Shown here in pieces: positions 34,553 through 44,449 of a DNA stretch of 64,000 bases. The notes beneath the pieces were generated by a model. That model was not told where the DNA came from, did not search any database, and worked only from the letters and a program-made list of their open reading frames with translations. Origin of the DNA: Harmonia axyridis (taxonomy: Eukaryota; Arthropoda; Insecta; Coleoptera; Coccinellidae); assembly GCF_914767665.1 (NCBI RefSeq), contig NC_059501.1:36618501-36682500 (forward strand), read 5' to 3'. The translations under genes were made by a program, and so were the position numbers. Numbering within the stretch: the first letter of the stretch is position 1; each line of letters starts with the position of its first letter.

Positions 34553-36224
34553 CTGAAATCAAAATTACACTTTGTTGTTTAGATATATATTAGGTACCTA
34601 CTTCTGGATTCAACATTTATTCAATTCATATTGATGCAATTTGATCCAATTTATTACTGAGTAACAGTTAATGAACTATAGTAAGTATATGGAAATAAAA
34701 AAAGTTAGCTCTATTGTTTGTGAAGTTTCGTACCAAACAAATGAATATGGCATTTTTCAAATCACTAATGAAGCAATTTAACAACAGTTCAACAACATTT
34801 TTTTCATTAGAATTTGTGGAAATTATCAATAATGACCTTGAAGTAGGTATTAAAAACATTTCGTTGCCCTCTCGAAAAGGAATTATCATCTCAAGTGAAC
34901 CCATCCTACAAATTCTAGATTTCTCATTTGAAGACCATAGTTATGAATTTGTACTCACTGCAAGATTTCGACAAGATTACTAAAAAATTTTTATTCTAGT
35001 ATTACAGTACAAGTTAAACATAACTAAAAAACTGATCAGTGTATCGCGATACTTGAAATGTCCTAAAATTATGATGAGGATGATAGAGAATATTCGGAAA
35101 TTTTTAAAAAATTCTTGAGTCCAAAAATGATATAGGTATAACCCTGTGAGGATTCCCGATGAGAAATCATTGAGTTGTGAACTAAATTTCAGAGAAATTA
35201 ATTCATCCTATAACATTGCAGGGAATATTGTAAAAAGCATCAAACTTCAATTTCAGGCATAAGGAGCTAAGTTCAAAAAGTTTAGGCGTATAAAATGCTA
35301 CCGATCGAACACATTATTTTTCTGTCAGAAACAAATCTTCTATTTTTGTGTAGATATGAAACTGTTTAGAAAATACTTTGAATCAGTAAGTTCACAGAAA
35401 ATTAATTTGAAATCATTCCTCATTAATAAAATGTTTGAAATTGTTTCTTCAATCGAACAAGATTGCCATAGTACAAAAAATAAAATATCAAGTAAATATG
35501 TAGTTCTTAGACTGAAAATTGCCAGCAATTAATAAAAATGCATGTCAGCTAATCTATGCGCTGAGAGAAATATATTTTGGAAGAATACTTTTTTTTCCTC
35601 GTGTTTTTTTCGATATGTATAATATATATCATGAATGTTATAGGTTATTATTGAATATGTAATATTATTGTTGAAATAAAAATAATGAAATTACTTTTGT
35701 TTTTTTCAAAAAAAAAAAAACTTGCATTTTTATCTATGTCAAACAGTCAATATGTTATTATTCCCAAAAAAAAATTGGTGAATTGCACTGTTTGACAAAG
35801 CAACAAAAAAATTTGAGGCAGCCATTTGAAAACAAAATTACGTCACTGTGGCGAAATGAATGACGTCATAAGAAAAATTCATCTACCTTTCCTTTTTCCA
35901 CACATTGATCATTTATGACATAAATATTAATTTGAAAACGAACAAGTATATACCACTTCCTAATTATATATTTAGAGCAACTAAACAAATTCGAAAAGAG
36001 CCTCTACTCTTCCAAAAATGAATGATGATAAATTTAGTGTTATTTGATATGTGATGTGAAAAAAGTAACACAATTATTTTTACACCATTCATTCCCACAT
36101 TCTGATTTTCTTTCAGTAGTCTCCTTCAGTAAAAGATATTTCGAAAAACACTGCTCAATGTTTGAACCTAATATTTCCTGCCGAGATTTGATGGCGTATG
36201 GGTGGAACTTCTATCCTATATCTT
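34553..36224. other. Intronic stretch without recognised gene
   Basis: AT-rich with several A/T homopolymer runs around 35590-35780. No recognised motif. Confidence 0.5.
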
Positions 36225-36406
36225 GTATAAAGGCGGCCACTCACGATGCTACCATGTTCGAGCGTTTGGATAATTTTATAGTCGGGCAGCTCGGGACACG
36301 ACCGCATGACTGTAAATCAGAGAATGAACTTTACTGCCCGACTGGAATCTCTTCGACGTATGCTTCCAAACGCTCGAAAAAACGCCTCGTGAGTGGCGGG
36401 CATAAA
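36225..36406. mobile_element. Foldback MITE-like element, about 180 bp
   Basis: TATAAAGGCGGCCACTCAC on the left pairs with GTGAGTGGCGGGCATAAAG on the right. Inside, TTCGAGCGTTTGG pairs with CCAAACGCTCGAA and GTCGGGCAG with CTGCCCGAC. Three successive paired blocks make an imperfect palindrome. It is GC-richer than its surroundings. The 159-codon ORF that crosses it is a by-product. Confidence 0.7.
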
Positions 36407-36849
36407 GCCACTTCACGTATCTCTTACGGCAGTACTTGGGTGATAAACCCAACCGTTCTACGGCCAAATCATTATGCTCCGCACAAATTCACAGGCAATG
36501 TAAATATCATCGGTTATCGATAAAAATATTTATATTCAGATATGCAAGAAGAATAATATTCAATGAAATTTAATTAATCTAAGGTTCTTACCTTTCTTGA
36601 TTAGCAAATTTTTGATTCGATTTTATTAATTTGTTTGAAAAACTTATTCTGAAATTAATCAAGATGTACGGGTAGAGTGTCCCCCAATTTCAAAAATGAT
36701 TGAGTTAAAGGTTGGTATCTTTTTGATAAAATACCGCATCATCAGTCTTCTGTTTTAAACGCTACTTAATAATTTCTGAGGAGATCGTCGACTTTATCGG
36801 CAAATCTAAGAAATTCTTTTGAAACTTGCTGTCATGTTGATCATCTTAC

Positions 36850-38140
36850 GAGGGCGGTTTGATAAGTCCGTGACTTTTTGAATTATCTGAGCAGTTACTT
36901 ACAATGCAATAAAGTTTCCGTCATCTGTGATCTATCAGTGGGCAACATTCTAATTTTCAGAAAGTTACGACGTGCAGTTGCTGTTTTATAGCCGTTCAAA
37001 GCAGACCACCTCGTGAATTTTTAGAAAATGGAAAAAAGTTAATTCCGTGTGCTAATTAAGCATTACTTTTTACGTAAAAAATCGATCACTGAAACTATAA
37101 GGAAAGGCTTTATAAATATTACGGGGACTCGGCACCATCAATTTGAATGGTAAAAAAATTGTTTACAGAGTTCCGTTGTGGGCGTACTAGCACTAGTGAC
37201 GCCGAACGTTCAGGTCTCCCAAAAGAAGTGATCACCCCGGAAATCGTAGATAAAATCCATGAAATTATATTGGACGATCGGAGAATGAAAGTGAGTCATT
37301 TGGCTAATGCTGTATGTACCTCAACAGAACGGGTACATCATATTATACACAAATATTTGGACATGAAAAAACTCTCCGCGAGATGGGTGCCGCGATTGCT
37401 CACAATCGACCATTAGCGCAATCGTGTGACCACTTCAAGAGAGTGTTTAGCGATGTTCAGCCGTAATCCGAAGGAGTTTTTGCGCCGTTTTGTTACTGTG
37501 GACGAAACATGGATCCATCACAACACTCCAGAGAACCAAAGAAATCGAAACAGTGGGTTGCAGGGGGTGAACGTGGACCAAAGAAGGCAGAACAGAGTCG
37601 GTCAGCCAACAAGGTCATGGCCACAGTTTTTTGGGATGCACGCGGTGTCATTCACATTGATTACCTCGAGAAAGGTAAAACGATCAACGGCGAATATTAT
37701 TCAAAGCTTTTGAACAGATTCGAAGTTGATTTGAAGCTAAAACGGCCGCATTTGGGGAAGAAAAAAGTGCTGTTTCATCAAGACAATTCACGTGTGCACA
37801 CTTTTCTAATCACGATGGCCAAAATCCACGAAGTGCGCTATGAACTGCTACCTCATCTAGCTTATTCTCTAGTTTTAGCCTCCGCGACTATTTTCTGTTT
37901 CCAAACCTCAAGAAATGGCTGGGCGGTACGGCTTTGAGTCGAATGAAGAAGTCATTACCGATACAAACGCCTATTTTGAGAGCCTCGAGGAAACCTATTA
38001 TTTGAAGGGAATAAAAAAATTAGAAAAACGCTGCACTAAATGTATCGAGCTAAAAAGGGATTATGTAGAAAAATAAAATGTTTTTTGTCGAAAAAAATTT
38101 GTTTTATTCAAAAAGTCACGGACTTATCAAACCGCCCTCG
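36850..38140 (+). mobile_element. Mariner element with intact ends, dead transposase
   Basis: Terminal inverted repeats start CGAGGGCGGTTTGATAAGTC and match for about 34 bases at the other end. TA lies on both sides (36848-36849 and 38141-38142). Total length is 1291 bp. The transposase reads along the plus strand in three pieces: an N-terminal region near 37028-37150 with stops (RVLIKHYFLRKKSITET), 37147-37416 with KVSHLANAVCTSTERVHHII, and 37426-37937 with VTVDETWIHH, VMATVFWDARGVIHIDYLEK and VLFHQDNSRVHT. Catalytic Asp residues one and two are visible; the third region is damaged (AYSLVLASATIF). Confidence 0.92.
37028..38075 (+). pseudogene. Mariner transposase, frameshifted
   Basis: It begins at ATG 37028 but hits a stop within six codons. 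The open pieces 37147-37416 and 37426-37937 lie in shifted frames, with a stop after TIDH at 37416 where the family has a linker. The C-terminus after 37937 (ITDTNAYFESLEETYYLKGI and IKKLEKRCTKCIELK) is again readable but out of frame. The gene is about 340 codons, the usual length for a mariner, so there are no large deletions; decay is by point changes and small indels. Confidence 0.85.
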
Positions 38141-38142
38141 TA

Positions 38143-40024
38143 TCTAGGCAAATTCTTTTGAAATCCTTTGGAGCTAAGAAATCGTTCACTATTGTTTGGA
38201 ATTAAATTTAAATTTTTTGTCTTCTGAACATAAGGTGGAAGTCTGAACTTATCTCTCATTTAGTTTGAAAAATATTCGCCTACGGAATTCAATAATTATG
38301 GAATACAATTAATTTGGAATATGGAATGTCATGAAAGAAAAAATTAGGGTACCTACTTTCAACACAATGTCTTTCATCATTTTATTTGAACAATTTTGTT
38401 GAGGAAACGAAGTTTTTAAAGACAATTATAGTACCCCAGTGATCTCGTATTATTTTTCCTCTTTTGTCGAACATTCAACATATATGGCAGAAAGAATAAT
38501 CTCTTCAATAATGTTTACTTATTCGAATTATGTAACTGAACATTTCAGTCGAGACCGGGGAGATCATCGCAACCTGATTTAAATTCAAGGACGGATTCGT
38601 CTTATCATTTGAGACTGCAGCAAGCTTGAAATTCGACAATTACAGATTTTGAAGATCTCAGTTCCATTGAACCGTTTTTAAGCGCTTTTCTTCAAAAGAG
38701 CTTAAAAACTGATTCATGAAAAATAGCTAGTTGATATGTAATCTGCTCTAATGTAATATAAATCGAAATAGACCGATAAATACGAATCTAATGTATACCT
38801 CAACGTCCTCAACTCATCCGTCTGTTAAATTATTGGGATGTACGGGCATCAATGTTCAGAACTGTCAAAGGTTGCTTGTTAATAAGAAAGGCGATCACTC
38901 ATCAACAAACTATAACGATGATGAATTTGGAGAGAAGATAATAGTAGGTACCCTTCAAGGTTATATCAAGAGTTGAGGTGATTAATCCAAAATAATCGGG
39001 GACGTTAGTCAGTGTCTCACGTAACTGTCACCAAAATTAATTGACCTGCTGTACAGGGTGAATGTGGAGAAAGATCGAGGAGTTCGAAAGTGTGTGGATA
39101 AAGTAAGAAATAAAATTCATAACACACACTCTCTGCAATTACTCAAATGTTGTTTTTGGGAACTGAAACAAAAGATGTCTAAAAGATCCCCCCAACAAAA
39201 GTCAGGCCTAGATCCGCGCCTGGCCACTCATAAGCCTACTTTTTACATTTCAAGTTTCGGTACCCTCTTGATGACTGAATATTCCTACAAAATCCATTGA
39301 TAAAATGGGGTAACAAACACTTATCTATTTAGCTTTTCTTATGGGAAATTTTTTCATGTAATAACCCTATAATCCACAAAATGTATCTTGGATATCGGAT
39401 TCATTTCTTTCAAATTACCACGGATATTTATCTGAAGGAGGGGTCTAAAAAATGTCAAGAAATGCATTTTGAGCTTAATGACTGATTTGTTTATTCTCTA
39501 CGATTTTGAGCCAATAATTGAAATTGGAATTGAACTTCTCCATAATTAAAACTTCACTAGGAAAGAAATATTTTTCATTTGGAATTTTTATTCGCTAATC
39601 AATTAGTCTGTATCAGACTTATCAAATCTTCGTATTATCTTGTTGAATAATTGCCTAATTATTTTTCGGCTTACAAACAAATTTTCTATGTTTAGAGGAA
39701 ATACTTCAACGTGACTGCTCATACTTCATGACAAAATTAGAGATATTTCTTCTATTACAGATTTTATGTTTAGTTTTCACATAATTTCTTCGAACGATAA
39801 TCTACATTCGAGTATTTCAATATTTCGAATTTGCAAATGAAAAAATGTATGATGATATGGTATCCATACAAAACACTGTTGAGAATATTCGTAAAAAACA
39901 TCCACAAGAAATCATTACATAAAAGGCAAATATCTAAATTTTGTGAAAATTTTTAGGAAGACTCGTAAATTGTAATATTCTACTGATTGTTATTTCCTCT
40001 ATCAGCCGAGAAGAACTAATTTGC

Positions 40025-40025
<1 letters not shown>
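38143..40025. other. Intronic stretch without recognised gene
   Basis: AT-rich. It holds a perfect short hairpin at 38674-38709 (GTTTTTAAGC / GCTTAAAAAC). No coding motif recognised. Confidence 0.5.

Positions 40026-40059
<34 letters not shown>
40026..40059. repeat. (TAA)n microsatellite, target of the Dong element
   Basis: Eleven or so uninterrupted TAA units end exactly where the retrotransposon 5' sequence begins. Further TAA-like units follow its 3' end at 44176-44195. Confidence 0.9.
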
Positions 40060-40060
<1 letters not shown>

Positions 40061-43000
40061 GGTAGCGGTAGGTGAATCTCTAGCGATTCACCTATCAGGA
40101 GAGTTGAATCGACTCCTGCCCACCGCAGATTCCAGGAGCTCTCTGACCCGGGAAGCTGAAACCTGTCGAAGGGTCCCTGTCCAGGGTAACGGACGAAGCC
40201 GTGTGGAAAGCAGCTCAAGAATTCTCCCACCGTAGCTCTGCGGATCGTAAAAAGCGATCAAAGGCCGTCTCCCCCACGACACGGAGGAACCCATGAATGA
40301 TGGTGAATTTAAGGAATAGGAATATAGAGCCGCTGCCTGAGGTTCGTCAGGGCGTGTCTGGAGCCGGCGCTGGACATGACAGTATGCGGGACGTCGGTGA
40401 CAGAGTGCTAAGGAGACGGGCGTCTGTCGAACAAAATGCTACGCCTCCACAATCTCAACATTCTAGGAGAAGAATAACACGAGTTTCTCCGACCGCTGAA
40501 GGTGCTGCGCAGGATCCCCAACCAGCACTCACCCAAGCAGGTCTACCAAGAAGACGCATGAAATGGACAAGTTCGATAAATGAAACGATCATGCGCATAT
40601 ATTATGAAGTGACTAATATGGAAGAGGATAAAATAGGCTACCGTCAAAAATTATTTGCAGAATTCCACAGAAACTATCCCGAACTTCAAGTTTCTGAGCA
40701 AAGAGTAGCCGACCAATACCGGGTCATATTGAGAAATAAACTTGTACCCGATGAGAGACTTAACACCATAAAAAATGAAGTCCAACTGAGGCTACAGAAT
40801 AGGAACCTCACTAACAACGAAACGACAATTGAAGAAAACTACGATTGTGCTGAAAACCAACACAACATCAATGCACAAATGAACTCTGAGGAACAAAACA
40901 ACGCAGATGTGTTAGCAATAAGTGATGCTCAACGACGGAATATATATGCTGCACCCGTCGTAAATCCAGAAGAAGACCAAAGAGAACTACTGGAGCGATT
41001 ATTTGCCACAATGAATAGATGCGTTATAGATTTTGAGGGCACAGATCCATTGAGACGACCGATTCTGCCAAGATTGAGGACATCTAAGAAACTATCTCAT
41101 CTTCTGGTCATGACCAACAAGGAGATTATACCCAAGTATCTTTCTGACTACCATGATCTCGAATCATTACACCTCATCATATACTGTGCAGCATTTTCAA
41201 TAGCAACAGTGCTAGGTGTGAAGCCAAAACCTAAAAGTCAGCAACCAGCCAGAGAAAAACAACAAAATAAACCACATTGGCAAAAAAGGCTAGAAGACAA
41301 AGTTCATAGCATCCGCCAAGAAATTGGGAGGCTCACCCAATTTGCAAAAGGTTCGCCGTCTAGAAGATTACAAAAAATGGTGAATATAATAATGGATCGT
41401 CACCGGCAACATACAACGTATGATCCAAACAATGAAAATGCTCAACAAATTTTAGACACACTGAAACAAAAACTTAGTGTGTACTCCGAAAGACTCAGAA
41501 GATACAATGAGAGCTATAGAAGAAAACAGGATAATATGATTTTTGAAAATTCCGAAAGAAAATTCTATAGAATGTTAAACAATAATATGTCAGCAACAAC
41601 AGGAAGTTATCCAACCGTCGAGGATATTGAGAATTTTTGGACAGATCAACTGGCTACACCAACCCCCTACAACTCCCAGGCTGATTGGATAAGAAATGAA
41701 GAGAAATCCTGTGAGACAATGGAACAAATGCCGCATAACGCAGTTTCTATTGAAGAATTCCATGAAATATTGAAAAACACACACAATTGGAAATCACCCG
41801 GCCCAGATGGAATCCACAACTTTTGGTTGAAAAAATTTTGGTGTATACACGGCAGGCTAGTTGAAACCATAAATGATGTTATAAGTAATCCAACGGAAAT
41901 GCCCAAATTTTTAACAACAGGGACCACTTACCTCTTACCGAAGGATATGCAACACACAGCGGATCCATCAAAATACAGACCAATTACATGTCTACCAACA
42001 ATATATAAAATCATCACATCATGTATAGCATCTCGTATCTACAAACATTGCGAGACAAATAATATAATGACAGCACAGCAGAAAGGATGTTCCAAGAATG
42101 CACTAGGATCGAAGGAACTGCTGATAATAGATTCCATCATATGCAACCAAGCCTTCAAAAAACACAGAAATCTTTTTATGACATATTTTGACTATAAGAA
42201 GGCCTTCGACTCTATTCCACATGGGTGGCTGACAAAAATTTTGGAAATATACAAGATCGATCCAATTACAATAAACTTTCTGAAGTATGCAATGTGCAAC
42301 TGGAGAACGAATATCGAACTCTCTACAGCGAACATAATTACTAAAGATATTCCAATAAAAAGGGGAATTTTCCAAGGAGATTCGTTGAGTCCCTTATGGT
42401 TCTGCTTGGCGCTGAACCCCCTTTCTAAACAACTGAATGCTACTGAAAAAGGTTTCAATGTGAAAGGAAACAGAAATAATATTGCACTCAATCATTTGCT
42501 ATACATGGATGACCTCAAACTTATAACAGGCAACAAAAACCACTTGCAAATTATGGTCAAACTGGTGGAAAATTTTTCGGAAGACGTGGGGATGAAATTC
42601 GGATTGGACAAGTGTCGTACTATTAGCGTAGTGCGTGGAAAAATCCAAGATGAACCGATAGCTCTCTCCAATGGACAGGAGATAGAAGCAATGAAATCGG
42701 ACGATCTTTATAAATACCTAGGAATGAAACAAAACCGACGAATAAACCATCAAAGAATGAAGGAAGACTTAACAACTGAGTTCATTAGGAGAATCAACAA
42801 AATTTTGAAAACAAACCTCAACAGCAAGAACATGACGAGAGCTATCAATACATATGCATGTTCAATTCTTACATACTCTTTCGGTATCATTCCATGGACC
42901 AAAACAGATATGGAAAACCTGCAACGCAAAATGAGAACCTTGATGACGAAAGCACACAAGCACCATCCGAAAAGTAGCATTGAGAGGACGACACTGCCGA

Positions 43001-44175
43001 GGAATAAAGGAGGCAGAGGTCTGCTAGACATCATGGAACTTGCCCATGGTCAAATTGAATGCCTACGAACATACTTCAAAGACAAATCAGGCACGTCAGA
43101 GATCTACAAAGTACTGTGTGAAGCAGACGAATCAACACATTTACAACAGCATAAGGAGCAATTGTCATACAACCACCAGACAATCCAAGAAAAACTGCAA
43201 AGATGGAGAGAAAAGCCCCTACATGGACGACATTTCAACGAGGTGAACCAGGATCATGTCGACATTGAAGCGTCGAACTATTGGCTCACATCAGGTGCGA
43301 TGTATCCAGAAACGGAAGGATTTCTTTTAGCCATCCAAGATCAAGTGATCTCAACAAAAAATTACTGCAAACATATCATAAAGGATCGAACTATTACTGA
43401 CGATCGATGCCGTTATGGTTGTCCAACGAACGAGACAATCCAACATATCACGGGAGGATGTCAAATGTTTGCAGGAAATGAATATAAAGAGAGACACGAT
43501 GCAGTAGGAAAGATACTACACCAAGAAATGGCAACTAAATTAACACTAATTAATTCTGAAAAAGTGCCATACTACAAGTACCGACCGGAAACCATCCTGG
43601 AAAACGAACGCTATAAACTGTACTGGGATCGTACAGTTTTGACTGATAAAACAGTCCCTCACAACAGGCCAGATATATTGCTAGTTGATAAACAACAAAA
43701 GGCAGCAATACTCATCGACGTAGCAATACCTAATAACAACAACATGCGTCAAAAAGAGGTCGAAAAAATTTCAAAATATAGGGACCTCGAATTTCAGATA
43801 AAGCGCCAGTGGGGAATGATATCAACGAGAACTATTCCAATTATCATCTCAACAACAGGAATAGTACCCAAAAATCTCAAGAGAAATATCAAGCAACTAG
43901 GACTTAGTGAGTATATATGTAATATAATGCAAAAAGCTGTTCTTTTAGGTACTGCAAGGACGGTGAGAAAATTCCTAGGAAGCGAAGGACAGGTCCAAGG
44001 ATCGCGTGTAAGAGGACCAGAAGTTCGACGAGAACCAGGGGGACCACAAGGACCGGACACGACCGAGCTCTGCCCTTCTGATATTTTAAATATCTGGGAT
44101 TGAGTGAATGTTCCTCTTAGCGAGGAGTGAGAAGCCGACGGCGAGGAAAAATCCTACGCGTATAGGCAAAAGTCG
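40060..44175 (+). mobile_element. Full-length Dong/R4-clade non-LTR retrotransposon
   Basis: About 4.1 kb: a 237-bp 5' UTR, one 1268-codon ORF, and a 72-bp 3' UTR ending AAAAGTCG without a poly(A) tail. TAA repeats flank both sides. Dong of Bombyx is known to insert into TAA repeats, and the R4 clade uses a single ORF with a C-terminal restriction-like endonuclease; all of that fits. The 5' UTR is GC-rich relative to the intron. The uninterrupted ORF and clean flanks suggest a recent insertion. Confidence 0.92.
40297..44103 (+). CDS. Dong/R4-type retrotransposon protein: reverse transcriptase plus restriction-like endonuclease
   Basis: 1268 residues without a stop. About 85-170 is a DNA-binding-like segment (RRMKWTSSINETIMRIYYEV, EFHRNYPELQVSEQRV). 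About 500-760 is the reverse transcriptase: WKSPGPDGIHNFW, SKYRPITCLP, TYFDYKKAFDSIPHGWL, GIFQGDSLSPLWF and LLYMDDLKL with the catalytic Asp pair. A thumb region follows. Near 1036 is the CCHC motif C-x3-C-x7-H-x4-C (CRYGC ... H ... C). Near 1124 is the endonuclease core RPDILLVDKQQKAAILIDVA, a PD...(D/E)xK-type site. The enzyme nicks target DNA and primes reverse transcription there. The start used is the first Met of the long frame; an ATG four bases upstream opens a 9-codon frame only. YMDD rather than the more usual F/YADD is a normal variant in this clade as far as I recall. Confidence 0.92.
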   Translation: MMVNLRNRNIEPLPEVRQGVSGAGAGHDSMRDVGDRVLRRRASVEQNATPPQSQHSRRRITRVSPTAEGAAQDPQPALTQAGLPRRRMKWTSSINETIMRIYYEVTNMEEDKIGYRQKLFAEFHRNYPELQVSEQRVADQYRVILRNKLVPDERLNTIKNEVQLRLQNRNLTNNETTIEENYDCAENQHNINAQMNSEEQNNADVLAISDAQRRNIYAAPVVNPEEDQRELLERLFATMNRCVIDFEGTDPLRRPILPRLRTSKKLSHLLVMTNKEIIPKYLSDYHDLESLHLIIYCAAFSIATVLGVKPKPKSQQPAREKQQNKPHWQKRLEDKVHSIRQEIGRLTQFAKGSPSRRLQKMVNIIMDRHRQHTTYDPNNENAQQILDTLKQKLSVYSERLRRYNESYRRKQDNMIFENSERKFYRMLNNNMSATTGSYPTVEDIENFWTDQLATPTPYNSQADWIRNEEKSCETMEQMPHNAVSIEEFHEILKNTHNWKSPGPDGIHNFWLKKFWCIHGRLVETINDVISNPTEMPKFLTTGTTYLLPKDMQHTADPSKYRPITCLPTIYKIITSCIASRIYKHCETNNIMTAQQKGCSKNALGSKELLIIDSIICNQAFKKHRNLFMTYFDYKKAFDSIPHGWLTKILEIYKIDPITINFLKYAMCNWRTNIELSTANIITKDIPIKRGIFQGDSLSPLWFCLALNPLSKQLNATEKGFNVKGNRNNIALNHLLYMDDLKLITGNKNHLQIMVKLVENFSEDVGMKFGLDKCRTISVVRGKIQDEPIALSNGQEIEAMKSDDLYKYLGMKQNRRINHQRMKEDLTTEFIRRINKILKTNLNSKNMTRAINTYACSILTYSFGIIPWTKTDMENLQRKMRTLMTKAHKHHPKSSIERTTLPRNKGGRGLLDIMELAHGQIECLRTYFKDKSGTSEIYKVLCEADESTHLQQHKEQLSYNHQTIQEKLQRWREKPLHGRHFNEVNQDHVDIEASNYWLTSGAMYPETEGFLLAIQDQVISTKNYCKHIIKDRTITDDRCRYGCPTNETIQHITGGCQMFAGNEYKERHDAVGKILHQEMATKLTLINSEKVPYYKYRPETILENERYKLYWDRTVLTDKTVPHNRPDILLVDKQQKAAILIDVAIPNNNNMRQKEVEKISKYRDLEFQIKRQWGMISTRTIPIIISTTGIVPKNLKRNIKQLGLSEYICNIMQKAVLLGTARTVRKFLGSEGQVQGSRVRGPEVRREPGGPQGPDTTELCPSDILNIWD

Positions 44176-44193
44176 ATAATAATCATAATAATA

Positions 44194-44449
44194 AATATAA
44201 TGCAAAAAGCTGTTCTTTTAGGTACTGCAAGGACGGTGAGAAAATTCCTAGGAAGCGAAGGACAGGTCCAAGGATCACGTGTGAGAGGACCAGAAGTTCG
44301 ACGAGAACCAGGGGGACCACAACGACCGGACACGACCGAGCTCTGCCCTTCTGATATTTTAAATATCTGGGATTGAGTGAATGTTCCTCTTAGCGAGGAG
44401 TGAGAAGCCGACGGCGAGGAGAAATCCTACGCGTATAGGCAAAAGTCGG
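44194..44449 (+). mobile_element. 5'-truncated second Dong copy (3' end only)
   Basis: It repeats 43921-44175 with about five differences by eye, starting AATATAATGC and ending AAAAGTCGG. It is separated from the first copy by TAA/TCA units. It encodes only the last 60 residues and the 3' UTR. Either a second 5'-truncated insertion into the TAA tract beside the first copy or a local duplication. Confidence 0.9.

Noticed and set aside
36044..36523. 159-codon ORF as a host gene
   Set aside because: Most of it is the foldback repeat read through; no domain and no splice context.
42103..43034. Several minus-strand ORFs of 90-100 codons
   Set aside because: Antisense shadows of the intact Dong reverse transcriptase.
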